Assembly (NCBI GenBank): GCA_003220495.1
Contig: QHSP01000022.1
Location: forward strand, 124,001 to 188,000
Origin: Candidatus Rokuibacteriota bacterium
GTDB lineage: Bacteria; Methylomirabilota; Methylomirabilia; Rokubacteriales; CSP1-6
DNA length: 64,000 nt
Direction of reading: 5' to 3'
Shown: positions 51,137 to 60,175 of the stretch, piece after piece
Numbering within the stretch: the first letter of the stretch is position 1
How the letters are laid out: each line of letters begins with the position of its first letter
Notes under the pieces: generated by a model
Told to the model about the DNA's origin: nothing
The model's database searches: none
What the model saw: the letters and a program-made list of their open reading frames with translations, nothing else
Position numbers and translations under genes: made by a program

Positions 51137-52456
51137 ATGACGTCCCGCGTGAGCGACATGACGGACGCTGGCGAGATCGGTCGCGACATGCATCAGCTCG
51201 TCGCCGAGCTCTATCCGATCTGCCGGAGCATCACCGGCAACGGGCTCCGCGAGACCCTTCGTCGGGTGCAGAAGCACATCCCCCTCACGCTTCACGAGGT
51301 TCCGTCGGGCACTCCGGTATTCGATTGGACCGTGCCCAAGGAATGGAACATCAACGATGCGTGGGTGAAGAACGGGCAGGGGGAGCGCGTCATCGACTTC
51401 CAGCAGTCGAACCTCCACGTGGTCGGCTACAGCGTGCCGGTTCGGCGGCGCGTCTCGGCCTCGGAGCTTCGGACGCATCTCCACACGCTGCCCGAACATC
51501 CGGCGTGGATCCCGTGGCGGACGTCGTACTACCACGAGACCTGGGGCTTTTGCCTCGCGCAGGATCGGCTGGCGGCCCTCACCGACGACGAGTACGAGGT
51601 CTGCATCGATTCGACCCTGGAGCCGGGACATCTGACGTACGGCGAATACCTCCTGCCCGGGGAGACCACCGACGAGGTCCTTCTGTCCTGCCACACCTGT
51701 CACCCGTCGCTGGCGAACGACAACCTGTCGGGCGTGGCCCTCGCGGTGGCCCTGGCCGAGCATCTCGCCACGCAACCGCGTCGTTACTCGTACCGGTTCC
51801 TGTTCATCCCGGGCACGATCGGGTCGATCACATGGCTCAGCCGGAACGAGCCGGCGACGTCGCGGATCCGTCACGGCCTCGTCCTCGCGTGCGTCGGCGA
51901 CGCCGGCCCGGTGACGTACAAGCGGAGTCGCCGCGGAGACGCGGAGATCGACCGCGCCGTGGCCTGCGTCCTGCGCCACTCGGGCCGCCCGTTCGAGATT
52001 CTCGATTTCTCGCCGTACGGGTACGACGAGCGGCAGTTCTGCTCGCCGGGCATCGACTTGCCGGTCGGCTGCTTCATGCGCACGCCTCACGGACGCTTCC
52101 CCGAGTACCACACGTCCGCCGACAGCCCCGAGCTGGTTCGACCGGAGGCGCTGGCGCACTCGTTCGCCACCGCGGCAGAGATCCTGTCCACGCTCGAGCA
52201 CAATCGAACCTTCGTCAACCTCAACCCGAAATGCGAGCCGCAGCTGGGCCGGCGCGGGATCTACCGCACCATGGGTGGAACCGATGCGGCCGTGAGCGAG
52301 CTCGCCATGCTGTGGGTCCTGAATCTCTCGGACGGTCGCCACTCGCTCCTCGACATCGCCGAGCGGTCCGGCTGCTCGTTCGAGGCGATCAAGCGAGCGG
52401 CCGACGTCCTGCGGGACCACGATCTGCTCGCGCTGGCCACCGGGTCCCAGTCGTGA
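51137..52456 (+). CDS. DUF4910 peptidase-like protein
   Basis: A 439-residue protein of the DUF4910 family, distantly related to M28 zinc aminopeptidases. Candidate metal ligands lie in SCHTCHPSLANDNLSG, CVGDAGP, YGYDERQFCSPGIDLP and FPEYHTSADSPE. The C-terminal 70 residues form a winged-helix-like domain (LLDIAERSGCSFEAIKRAAD). Members recur in polysaccharide and branched-sugar clusters, so hydrolysis of an acyl or aminoacyl group on a sugar intermediate is plausible but unproven. ATG 51137 is 8 nt after the epimerase stop; a second ATG is 7 codons later. Confidence 0.85.
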   Translation: MTSRVSDMTDAGEIGRDMHQLVAELYPICRSITGNGLRETLRRVQKHIPLTLHEVPSGTPVFDWTVPKEWNINDAWVKNGQGERVIDFQQSNLHVVGYSVPVRRRVSASELRTHLHTLPEHPAWIPWRTSYYHETWGFCLAQDRLAALTDDEYEVCIDSTLEPGHLTYGEYLLPGETTDEVLLSCHTCHPSLANDNLSGVALAVALAEHLATQPRRYSYRFLFIPGTIGSITWLSRNEPATSRIRHGLVLACVGDAGPVTYKRSRRGDAEIDRAVACVLRHSGRPFEILDFSPYGYDERQFCSPGIDLPVGCFMRTPHGRFPEYHTSADSPELVRPEALAHSFATAAEILSTLEHNRTFVNLNPKCEPQLGRRGIYRTMGGTDAAVSELAMLWVLNLSDGRHSLLDIAERSGCSFEAIKRAADVLRDHDLLALATGSQS

Positions 52457-52490
52457 CCTCCCAAATTCACGCAGACCAGAGGATGGCATC

Positions 52491-53420
52491 ATGAACGCGA
52501 TCTACTTCGATTCCAGTGTGAACGACGACACGCGGCGCCGGCAGCTCTACGAGGGACAGCTCTTCGTCTACTCGCCGTGCCCCAGCGCGACCGCGCTCTG
52601 CGAGTTCGCCCGGAACATGGCGCGGGACGCCTTCGCGCCCCTCGATCCGCGGACGGCGCAGTACCACCTCACGGTCGAGAAATACGCCGCGATCCTGGCC
52701 GAGCTGAAGCCGGCGTTCATCCACCATCCGACGTCCAAGACGCTCATCCAGGGGATCCTGCGCGAGGTCGGGTGCGACCTGACCAAGACCTATTTCGACG
52801 TCCCGCGGATGCGGACGGCCACGCATGGGGACTACCTCACCTCGGGGATCGCGTACGCCTTCCATCCGCATCGCGACACCTGGTACTCCGCGCCGTTCTG
52901 CCAGATCAACTGGTGGTTCCCGATCTACGACATCGAGTCGGAAAACTCGATGGCGTTTCACTTGAGGTACTGGAATCAGCCGGTGCGCAACGGATCGCGC
53001 GACTACAACTACGACGAGTGGAACCGCGTGAGCCGCAAGACGGCGGCTCAACACATCACGAGCGACACGCGAAAGCAGCCGCGGCCGGAAGAGCCGGTCG
53101 AGCTCGACCCGCAGATCAGGGTGGTCGCCAAGGTCGGGGGCCTGCTCCTCTTCTCGGGCGCGCACCTGCACTCGACGGTGCCCAACACGTCGGGGTACAC
53201 GCGCTTCAGCATCGACTTCAGGACCGTCCACGTCGACGACGTCAGGGCCGGGGCGGGCGCCGCGAACGTCGATTCCGCCTGCACCGGGACCACGATGCGG
53301 GATTACCTCCGCGGCGACGATCTCGCCCACATCCCGGACGAGCTCATCGCCCTGTACGATACGCCGGCGCCGAACGCCGAAGTCGCCGCGCTCGGAGCGC
53401 ATGGGGCCTCGACGGCCTAG
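52491..53420 (+). CDS. Putative Fe(II)/2-oxoglutarate-type oxygenase
   Basis: A 309-residue protein that I cannot name firmly. It has a jelly-roll-like pattern with a possible Fe(II) facial triad: H-x-D in AFHPHRDTWYSAPF (about residues 122-135) and a distal His in GAHLHSTVPNTSGYTRFSID, followed by an Arg that could bind 2-oxoglutarate. This is the layout of phytanoyl-CoA-dioxygenase-like enzymes. AGAGG precedes ATG 52491. Between the DUF4910 gene and an epimerase gene, it may hydroxylate a sugar or lipid intermediate. Confidence 0.6.
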   Translation: MNAIYFDSSVNDDTRRRQLYEGQLFVYSPCPSATALCEFARNMARDAFAPLDPRTAQYHLTVEKYAAILAELKPAFIHHPTSKTLIQGILREVGCDLTKTYFDVPRMRTATHGDYLTSGIAYAFHPHRDTWYSAPFCQINWWFPIYDIESENSMAFHLRYWNQPVRNGSRDYNYDEWNRVSRKTAAQHITSDTRKQPRPEEPVELDPQIRVVAKVGGLLLFSGAHLHSTVPNTSGYTRFSIDFRTVHVDDVRAGAGAANVDSACTGTTMRDYLRGDDLAHIPDELIALYDTPAPNAEVAALGAHGASTA

Positions 53421-53430
53421 GCGGGACGCG

Positions 53431-54402
53431 ATGACCGTCCATCGATTCCCGAATCAGAGGGTGCTGGTCACCGGGGCGTCGGGCTTCCTGGGGTCGCATC
53501 TGTGCGGCCGCCTGTCGGTGAGCGCCGCCGAGGTGCACGCCATCGCCCGGCACCCTCGCCCGGGAAGCGACGACGGCGTCCAGTGGTGGTGCGGTGACCT
53601 CGCCGACGCCGACGCCGTCGACCGGCTCGCCTTGGCGATCAAGCCCGACGTGATCTTCCATCTCGCCGGCCACGGCGTCGGCGATCCAGCCCTCGATCAC
53701 GTCCTGCCAAGCCTCCGGAACGATCTGCTGACCACCGTGAACGTCTTGACCGCCGCCACCAGGCTCGGCGTCGGCCGCCTGGTCCTGGCTGCGTCGCTCG
53801 AGGAGCCGCGGCCCGATCAGCGCGACGTCGCGCCGGCGTCGCCATACGCTGCCGCAAAGGTCGCGTGCACGGCGTACGCCCGCATGTTCCACCAGGTCTA
53901 CCGCACGCCGGTCGTCGCCGTCCGGCCGTTCATGACCTATGGACCCGGTCAGCGCGCCCACAAGCTCATCCCGTACGTCACGCAGGCCCTGCTGCGCGGG
54001 GAAGCGCCGAAGCTGTCGAGCGGGACTCGGCCCGTTGACTGGATCTACGTCGACGACGTGATCGACGGCGTTGTCACCGCGGCGCGAGCGCCAGGCGTGG
54101 AGGGCTCCACCATCGACCTCGGCTCCGGCGTCCTGATTCCGATCCGTGAGGTCGTGGAGCAGATCGTGCGACTCGTGGGCGGCCAGGCACGGCCCCAGTT
54201 CGGGGCCCTCACCGATCGACCGACCGAGCAGATCCGAGTCGCGGACGTCGCGGACGCCCGCGCAAAGCTCGGCTGGACCCCCGTCACGTCGCTCGCCGAA
54301 GGTCTGGAGCGGACCGTCGACTGGTATCGCCGTGAGCTGATGGCGGAGGGCGAGCCTCTCGTCCCCGTCCGGCGCATCAACGAAGAGGAGACCCTGCGAT
54401 GA
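53431..54402 (+). CDS. NAD-dependent epimerase/dehydratase (extended SDR)
   Basis: A 323-residue extended SDR. The NAD-binding VLVTGASGFLGSHLCGRL is at residues 11-28; the catalytic Tyr and Lys are in ASPYAAAKVACTAYARM; the sugar-binding region has VRPFMTYGPGQRAHKLIPYV. The Ser of the triad falls at LAASLEEP. It could be the 4-ketoreductase that finishes a branched deoxysugar, or an epimerase. The start is ATG 53431, 10 nt after the oxygenase-like gene. The stop overlaps the cytidylyltransferase as ATGA. Confidence 0.85.
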   Translation: MTVHRFPNQRVLVTGASGFLGSHLCGRLSVSAAEVHAIARHPRPGSDDGVQWWCGDLADADAVDRLALAIKPDVIFHLAGHGVGDPALDHVLPSLRNDLLTTVNVLTAATRLGVGRLVLAASLEEPRPDQRDVAPASPYAAAKVACTAYARMFHQVYRTPVVAVRPFMTYGPGQRAHKLIPYVTQALLRGEAPKLSSGTRPVDWIYVDDVIDGVVTAARAPGVEGSTIDLGSGVLIPIREVVEQIVRLVGGQARPQFGALTDRPTEQIRVADVADARAKLGWTPVTSLAEGLERTVDWYRRELMAEGEPLVPVRRINEEETLR

Positions 54403-55265
54403 AAGTCGTGCTCTTTTGCGGCGGCATGGGGATGCGGCTGCGTGAATACTCGGAGACGATCCCGAAGCCGATGGTCAACATCGGCTACCGCCCGATCCTC
54501 TGGCACATCATGAAGTACTACGCCCACTACGGCCACAAGGACTTCATCCTGTGCCTCGGATTCGGGGCCGACTACGTGAAGAACTACTTCCTGAACTACA
54601 ACGAGTGCCTCTCCAACGATTTCACGTTGTCCGAGGGCGGCAAGAGCCTCCGCCTCTTCAACAGTGACATCGACGACTGGCGCATCACCTTCGCCGACAC
54701 CGGCACGACGTCCAACATCGGTCAGCGCCTGAAGGCGGTCGAGAAGTATCTCGAGAACGAAGACATGTTCCTCGCCAACTACAGCGACGGCCTGACCGAC
54801 GTTCCCCTGGACGATCAGATCGACCACTTCAAGCGCGAGGACAAGGCGGCGAGCTTTCTGTGCGTGAAGCCGAACTTGAGCTGTCACTTCATCACGCTCA
54901 GCCCCGGGGGCGTCGTGCAAGCCATCAAGGACGCGGGGCGATCGGACATCCGGATCAACGGGGGATACTTCGTGTTCCGCCGGGACATCTTCACCTACAT
55001 GCGGGACGGTGAAGAGCTTCTCCACGAGCCGTTCCAGAGGCTCGTGGAGCAGGAGCAGCTGCTCGCGTACAAGTACGACGGCTTCTGGGCCGCGATGGAC
55101 ACGTTCAAGGACAAGCAGATCCTCGACGAGATGTACGCGCGCGGCACAGCCCCCTGGGAGCTCTGGAAGGCGCCCGGGCGGAGTGGGGCGCCCCCCGGAA
55201 GCCCGGCGCCCCGCCCGATGGACACGGTCCCGCACGTCGGTCAGGCCGCGTCCGCTCGACGGTGA
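54399..55265 (+). CDS. rfbF: Glucose-1-phosphate cytidylyltransferase-like nucleotidyltransferase
   Basis: A 288-residue sugar nucleotidyltransferase. The N-terminus VVLFCGGMGMRLREYSETIP, with KPMVNIGYRPILWHIMKYYA, is the RfbF signature. ANYSDGLTDVPLDDQIDHFK holds the metal-binding Asp, and GGYFVFRRDIF and YDGFWAAMDTFKDK follow. It would make CDP-glucose, the entry to CDP-deoxysugars. The C-terminal 35 residues are Pro/Ala/Arg-rich and outside the family fold. A CDP-glucose 4,6-dehydratase (rfbG) is not recognisable nearby. Confidence 0.9.
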   Translation: MKVVLFCGGMGMRLREYSETIPKPMVNIGYRPILWHIMKYYAHYGHKDFILCLGFGADYVKNYFLNYNECLSNDFTLSEGGKSLRLFNSDIDDWRITFADTGTTSNIGQRLKAVEKYLENEDMFLANYSDGLTDVPLDDQIDHFKREDKAASFLCVKPNLSCHFITLSPGGVVQAIKDAGRSDIRINGGYFVFRRDIFTYMRDGEELLHEPFQRLVEQEQLLAYKYDGFWAAMDTFKDKQILDEMYARGTAPWELWKAPGRSGAPPGSPAPRPMDTVPHVGQAASARR

Positions 55266-55945
55266 TCGGGACACGCATGCTGCCTCTCGTCCCGAGTATT
55301 CCGACCGACCGGCCGCTCCGGGTCCTCTGCCTCGGCGCGCACTGCGACGACATCGAGATCGGCTGCGGCGGCACGGTGCTGGCGCTCACCGAACAGCACC
55401 GGGACACCGCCGTGGACTGGGTGGTGTTCAGCTCGACGCCCACGCGCGAGCGCGAGGCCCGGGCCAGCGCCGAGGCGTTTCTCGTCGCGGCCAAGGAGAA
55501 GACCGTCGTCGTGAAGTCGTTCCGTGACGGCTTTTTCCCGTACGTGGGCGCCCAGATCAAGGAAGAGTTCGAGCAGCTGAAGCTGACGGGCACGCCGGAT
55601 CTGATCTTGACCCACTACCGGAACGATCTCCACCAGGACCACCGGCTGATCTCGGAGCTGACCTGGAATACCTTCCGGCGGAGCCTGATCCTGGAATACG
55701 AGATCCCCAAGTACGACGGTGATCTCGGAGCGCCGAACTTCTTCGTGCCGCTCGACGAGTCGACCCATCAGCGAAAGATCGACTACATCCTCGAGCACTT
55801 CCAGAGCCAGGGTGACCGGTCCTGGTTCTCTCGCGAGGTGTTCGCCGCCATCCTCCGCCTGCGCGGTATGGAGGCGAATTCGCCGACCGGCTCCGCCGAG
55901 GGGTTTTACGTCCGCAAGGCGGTGCTGGGATTGGAGATCCGATGA
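55262..55945 (+). CDS. PIG-L family deacetylase
   Basis: A 227-residue zinc LmbE/PIG-L deacetylase. Metal motifs are CLGAHCDDIEIGCGGTVLAL (H-x-D-D) and LHQDHRLISELTWNTFRR (distal His). It removes N-acetyl groups from GlcNAc-type sugars or related conjugates. The start GTG 55262 overlaps the previous gene as GTGA; ATG 55277 is an alternative that drops five residues. The stop overlaps the next SDR gene. Confidence 0.9.
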   Translation: MIGTRMLPLVPSIPTDRPLRVLCLGAHCDDIEIGCGGTVLALTEQHRDTAVDWVVFSSTPTREREARASAEAFLVAAKEKTVVVKSFRDGFFPYVGAQIKEEFEQLKLTGTPDLILTHYRNDLHQDHRLISELTWNTFRRSLILEYEIPKYDGDLGAPNFFVPLDESTHQRKIDYILEHFQSQGDRSWFSREVFAAILRLRGMEANSPTGSAEGFYVRKAVLGLEIR

Positions 55946-56976
55946 AGGTTTTGGTCACGGGCCACACCGGGTATATCGGGGCCGTCCTCGTTCCCGCGCT
56001 TCACGCGGCCGGACACGAGGTCGTCGGTCTCGACACCGAGTATTTCGCCGGTTGCGATTTCGGTGACGGCCTCGCCGGCGTGCCGACGCTCAGGACCGAT
56101 CTGCGCGAAGTCGAAGTGGACGCGCTGGTCGGCTTCGACGCGGTGATGCATCTGGCCGCGCTCTCCAACGATCCGCTGGGCGACCTCAACACCGACTGCA
56201 CCTACGACATCAATCACCGGGCCTCCGTGCGGCTGGCCCGGCTGGCGAAGGAAGCGGGCGTTCCCCGCTTCCTGTTCTCATCCTCCTGCAGCCTGTACGG
56301 CGTCTCCGCCGGCGACGGGCTCCTGGCCGAGGACGCGGCGTTCAATCCGGTCACGGCGTACGGCACCTCCAAGGTCCTGGTCGAGCAAGACGTGTCGCCG
56401 CTCGCGGACGCGACGTTCAGCCCGACGTTCCTGCGCAACGCCACGGCGTACGGCGTGTCGCCCCGGCTGCGCGGCGACCTCGTCGTCAACAACCTGGTCG
56501 CGTTCGCCTACACCACCGGCGAGGTGCTGATCGCCAGCGACGGCACGCCCTGGCGGCCGCTGGTCCACATCGAGGACATCTCGCGCGCGTTCCTGGCGGT
56601 ACTGCACGCGCCCCGCGAGGTCGTCCACAACCAGTCGTTCAACGTGGGACGGACGGTCGAGAACTACCAGATTCGCCACATCGCGGACATGGTGAAGGAC
56701 GTCGTCCCCGGCAGCCGGATCAAGTACGCCGAGGGCGGCGGACCCGATCCGCGCTGCTACCGGGTGAATTGCGACAAGATCGCCCGGACGCTCTCGGAGT
56801 TCCGGCCGGAGTGGACGGTGCGCCGCGGCGTGGAGCAGCTCTACGCCGCGTTCAAGGAGCACGGGCTGACCGCAGACGAGTTCCAGAGCACGAAGTACCT
56901 GCGCCTCAAGCAGATCAAGAAGCTCCAGGGCGCCCAGCTGCTCGACGACACGTTGCGGTGGGTCGCGCCGGCGTGA
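55942..56976 (+). CDS. NAD-dependent sugar epimerase/dehydratase (extended SDR)
   Basis: A 344-residue extended SDR. MKVLVTGHTGYIGAVLVPAL binds NAD. The triad lies in FLFSSSCSLYGVSAGDG (Ser) and VTAYGTSKVLVEQDVSPLAD (Tyr, Lys). DGTPWRPLVHIEDISRAFLA is the conserved substrate-side segment. These motifs are common to UDP-galactose 4-epimerase-like and related CDP/dTDP-sugar enzymes. It is the most likely candidate in the window for a missing dehydratase or epimerase step of the branched-sugar module, without direct evidence. A 227-bp gap follows. Confidence 0.87.
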   Translation: MKVLVTGHTGYIGAVLVPALHAAGHEVVGLDTEYFAGCDFGDGLAGVPTLRTDLREVEVDALVGFDAVMHLAALSNDPLGDLNTDCTYDINHRASVRLARLAKEAGVPRFLFSSSCSLYGVSAGDGLLAEDAAFNPVTAYGTSKVLVEQDVSPLADATFSPTFLRNATAYGVSPRLRGDLVVNNLVAFAYTTGEVLIASDGTPWRPLVHIEDISRAFLAVLHAPREVVHNQSFNVGRTVENYQIRHIADMVKDVVPGSRIKYAEGGGPDPRCYRVNCDKIARTLSEFRPEWTVRRGVEQLYAAFKEHGLTADEFQSTKYLRLKQIKKLQGAQLLDDTLRWVAPA

Positions 56977-57203
56977 GGAGCGACGTGAGGCTCGCGGACT
57001 CTCCGCCGTCCGCCGCCTCCGCCGGGATCGACGCGAGCAGCGGCGGCGTGAGCAGGAGTGTCAGTCGCGTGGCCACCGATCGCATCCTCTCGATCTCCTC
57101 GTGGATTCTGGCGCGCAGCTTACGCCAAATCCGCAGACTCGAACCATCGAATCGGGGCTCGATGAGATCACGCAGATTTTCAGGTGTCACGGGAGACGCG
57201 CCG
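56977..57203. other. Largest gap inside the EPS block, no gene seen
   Basis: The 227-bp stretch has no convincing promoter or hairpin. The reading frame of the following FemAB-like gene is open through it, but the protein similarity and the GGGAGA site begin only at 57204. A TGGCGC-N5-TTAC sequence near 57108-57123 resembles a sigma-54 promoter but lacks the invariant GC at -12. Confidence 0.5.
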
Positions 57204-58244
57204 ATGATCGTTGAGCTTTGCGGTTTCGAGGACAGCCAGCAGGAGCGGGCGTGGGACGAGTTCGTCCTGCGGGCTCCGGGCGCGAGCCACTTTCACCAGA
57301 GCGCGTGGCGCCGCGTCATCCAGCGAAGCTACGGCCATCGCCCGTTCTACCTGTGGGCGATCGACGGCGGCCAGGTGAAGGGGATCCTTCCCCTGGTCCT
57401 GGTCCGCAGCATGCTGCTGGGAAAATCGATGGCGTCACTGCCGTTCGTGGATACCGGCGGCATTTGCGCCGAAAGCCACGAGGCCGCCTCCGCGCTGTAC
57501 ACGAGAGCGTTGCGCTTGTGCGATGAGCTCGGGGCGGACCGGCTGGATCTTCGCCAGGGCGAGTCGAGCGGCCTCGGCCTGACCGCGCAGGACGACAAAG
57601 TCACCGTCGTGCTCGAGTTCGCCCCCGAACCCGAGGCGGCGTGGAGCCGCCTGGACGCCAAGGTCCGGAACCAGGTCAGGAAAGCGCAAAAGGTGGGACT
57701 CGTGGCCTCGTGGCATGGGCTCGAAGGACTGGACGATTTCTACGACGTCTTCGTCGAGAACATGCGTGACCTCGGCTCGCCGGTTCACAGCCGGAAATTC
57801 TTCGCCCGGATCCTCGAGGAGTTTCCGGACAGCGCGCGCCTCATTCATATCGCCGACGGAGGCCGAACGGTCGGAGGCGGACTCTGTCTTTCCTTCAGAG
57901 ACACCCTCCTCGTCCCCTGGGCATCCTCGCGGCGGGAATATCTTTCGAAATGCCCCAACAACCTGCTCTACTGGGAGGCGATCCGCTGGGGCTGCAAAGA
58001 GGGGCTGCGACGCCTCGACTTCGGCCGCTCGTCTCGCGGCAGCGGGACGTACCAGTTCAAGAAGCAATGGGGGGCGGTCGAGAAGCCTCTCCCGTGGACC
58101 ATCTGGAGCCGGAACGGCCAGCAAAGCGCCCTGGTTCAGTCGAGCGACGCCAGGTATGCCGCCGCGGCGCGCGTCTGGAAACACCTGCCGATTGCGATCA
58201 CACGACTGTGTGGACCCGTTCTCAGAAAGCAGATCAGCAACTGA
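57204..58244 (+). CDS. FemAB-like acyltransferase of PEP-CTERM/exosortase systems
   Basis: A 346-residue GNAT-like/FemAB protein. The first domain includes HFHQSAWRRVIQRSYGHRPF and the second YLSKCPNNLLYWEAIRWGCK and LDFGRSSRGSGTYQFKKQWG, which are typical of the XrtA-associated FemAB family. Related enzymes transfer aminoacyl or acyl groups to peptidoglycan or polysaccharide. I start at ATG 57204 (GGGAGA upstream); ATG 57162 is in frame. Its presence is one marker that this is an exosortase-linked locus. Confidence 0.88.
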   Translation: MIVELCGFEDSQQERAWDEFVLRAPGASHFHQSAWRRVIQRSYGHRPFYLWAIDGGQVKGILPLVLVRSMLLGKSMASLPFVDTGGICAESHEAASALYTRALRLCDELGADRLDLRQGESSGLGLTAQDDKVTVVLEFAPEPEAAWSRLDAKVRNQVRKAQKVGLVASWHGLEGLDDFYDVFVENMRDLGSPVHSRKFFARILEEFPDSARLIHIADGGRTVGGGLCLSFRDTLLVPWASSRREYLSKCPNNLLYWEAIRWGCKEGLRRLDFGRSSRGSGTYQFKKQWGAVEKPLPWTIWSRNGQQSALVQSSDARYAAAARVWKHLPIAITRLCGPVLRKQISN

Positions 58245-58279
58245 TGGGACGGCTGCCCCGGCCGACACGGAGCTAGGCG

Positions 58280-60175
58280 ATGTGCGGGATCGCGGGACTG
58301 CATGGATGGGACCTCGGACGCGCGGAGCTGCAGCGTGCGCTCGAGCAGATGTGCGCGTCGATCGCGCATCGGGGTCCCGACGACCGAGGCACGATGGTCG
58401 CGGACAGCATCGGCCTCGGCATGACGCGGCTGAGCATCATCGATCTGGCCGGCGGCCACCAGCCGATCTACAACGAGGACGGGACGGTCGCCGTGGTGTT
58501 CAACGGCGAGATCTACAACTACCGAGAGCTCCGCGATCAGTTGCAACGCAAGGGCCACCGCTTCAGCACCCGGTCGGACACGGAAGTCATCGTCCACGCC
58601 TACGAGGACGATGACGACGAGTGCGTCACCCGCTTCAACGGCATCTTCGCGTTCGCGTTGTGGGACTTCGAGCGCCGACGATTGCTGATGTCGCGTGACC
58701 GCGCCGGCGTGAAGCCGCTGTACTACGTCCAGCGAGGGGAGGGGCTCGCGTTCGCTTCGGAGATCAAAGCGCTGTTGACGCTCCCGGGCGTGGACCGCAG
58801 CGCCGATCTGGAGGCGACCGCGGAGTTCCTCCGGCTGGGGTTCGTGCAGGCGCCGCGCACCTTGTTCCGGGGCATTCGCAAGCTTCCCGCCGGTTGGCGT
58901 CTCGTCGCCGAGGGCGGCAAGGTCCGAACGGAGCCGTACTGGGATCTCAGCTTCGACAAGCAGCGGCCCCGGCCCAGCTTCGAGGCGTGCCGCGCGGAGC
59001 TGGTCACGCTCCTCCGGGAGGCCGTGCGGGATCAGATGATCAGCGACGTCCCGCTGGGCGCGTTCCTCAGCGGCGGCATCGACTCGACGGCGGTGGTGGC
59101 CTTCATGCGCGAGGCGGCGGGCGCCGGCGTGCGCACGTTCAGTATCGGCTTCGACGGCGCGCACGGCTATCACAACGAGGCGCCCTACGCCGAGCGTGTC
59201 GCGCAGCACTTCGGCACCGAGCACGAGACTCTGATCGTTCAGCCGCGGGTCGTCGACCTCCTCCCGACCTTGATCCAGCACCTCGACGAGCCGTTGACCG
59301 ATACGTCGTTCCTGGTGACGTTCCTGATCTCGCAGCTGGCGCATCGCCAGGTGAAGGTGGCGATGTCCGGCGTCGGGGGCGACGAGCTCTTCGGTGGCTA
59401 TCGGCGCTACCTCGCGCCGACTCTGGCGCACGCGGCGGCGTGGCTGCCGCGGCGATGGCGGCAGGAGGCGGGAACGCTCGTGGCCCGGAGGCTCCGCGCC
59501 GACCGCGGCACCGTGCTGGGCAACCTCGGACGCTACGCCAAGGCGTGGTCGCGGCACGCGCACCTGCCGCTCGCGCAGCAATACCTCGGGCTGGTCTCGA
59601 TTCTGTCGTCCGAGCAGGTCGAGTCGCTGCTGGGCGGGACGGTGTCCTCCGCCAGAGCGGAGGCGGACTTCTGCGCGGCGTTCGAGCGGGAGCCCGGTCT
59701 GGATCCGACCGACGCGCTCCTGTACGTGGACGCGAAGACGGCGCTTCCGGAGAGCCTGCTCCTGCTCACCGACAAGATGGGCATGGCGACGTCGCTCGAG
59801 GTCCGGGTCCCGTTCCTCGACAATCGAGTCGTCGACTTCGTGCAACGGATCCCGAGCCGGTATCGTCTCCGCGGCGTCTCGCTGAAGCGATTGCTGAGGG
59901 CGGCGCTTCAGGGCATCGTGCCGGACTTCGTGCTGCGGCGGTCGAAGCGCGGGTTCGGAACGCCGATGGGGACCTGGCTCCGCACGGATCTCCGGCCGAT
60001 GGTGGACGACTTGCTGCACGACGCTCGCCTCCGGCGGGTGGGTCTCTTCAGCGCCGACGCCGTGCGCCGGATGCGCGCCGCCCACGATGCCGGGCAGGAG
60101 GACCACACCGAGGCGATCTTCGCCCTGCTGGCGTTTGAAGTGTGGCGGGAGCAGTTCGGCGTGAGCGTGTCCTGA
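58280..60175 (+). CDS. asnB: Asparagine synthase-like amidotransferase (exosortase-system type)
   Basis: A 631-residue two-domain enzyme. The class-II glutaminase with Cys2 (MCGIAGLHGWDLGRAELQRA; RHRGPDDRG-like AHRGPDDRGTM; FNGEIYNYRELRDQL) is joined to an ATP-pyrophosphatase synthetase domain with the PP-loop FLSGGIDSTAVVAF and SGVGGDELFGGYRRY. Homologues in exosortase/EPS loci are thought to amidate uronic acids or other EPS carboxyls rather than make asparagine. That suits the UDP-sugar dehydrogenase upstream. The stop overlaps the glycosyltransferase gene. Confidence 0.93.
   Translation: MCGIAGLHGWDLGRAELQRALEQMCASIAHRGPDDRGTMVADSIGLGMTRLSIIDLAGGHQPIYNEDGTVAVVFNGEIYNYRELRDQLQRKGHRFSTRSDTEVIVHAYEDDDDECVTRFNGIFAFALWDFERRRLLMSRDRAGVKPLYYVQRGEGLAFASEIKALLTLPGVDRSADLEATAEFLRLGFVQAPRTLFRGIRKLPAGWRLVAEGGKVRTEPYWDLSFDKQRPRPSFEACRAELVTLLREAVRDQMISDVPLGAFLSGGIDSTAVVAFMREAAGAGVRTFSIGFDGAHGYHNEAPYAERVAQHFGTEHETLIVQPRVVDLLPTLIQHLDEPLTDTSFLVTFLISQLAHRQVKVAMSGVGGDELFGGYRRYLAPTLAHAAAWLPRRWRQEAGTLVARRLRADRGTVLGNLGRYAKAWSRHAHLPLAQQYLGLVSILSSEQVESLLGGTVSSARAEADFCAAFEREPGLDPTDALLYVDAKTALPESLLLLTDKMGMATSLEVRVPFLDNRVVDFVQRIPSRYRLRGVSLKRLLRAALQGIVPDFVLRRSKRGFGTPMGTWLRTDLRPMVDDLLHDARLRRVGLFSADAVRRMRAAHDAGQEDHTEAIFALLAFEVWREQFGVSVS

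Noticed and set aside
57108-57123. A third sigma-54 promoter before the FemAB-like gene
   Set aside because: The -24 part (TGGCGC) is acceptable but the invariant GC at -12 is AC.
58136-60106. 656-codon minus-strand frame opposite the asparagine-synthase-like gene
   Set aside because: Shadow of the real gene; no start-site signal, no recognisable domain.
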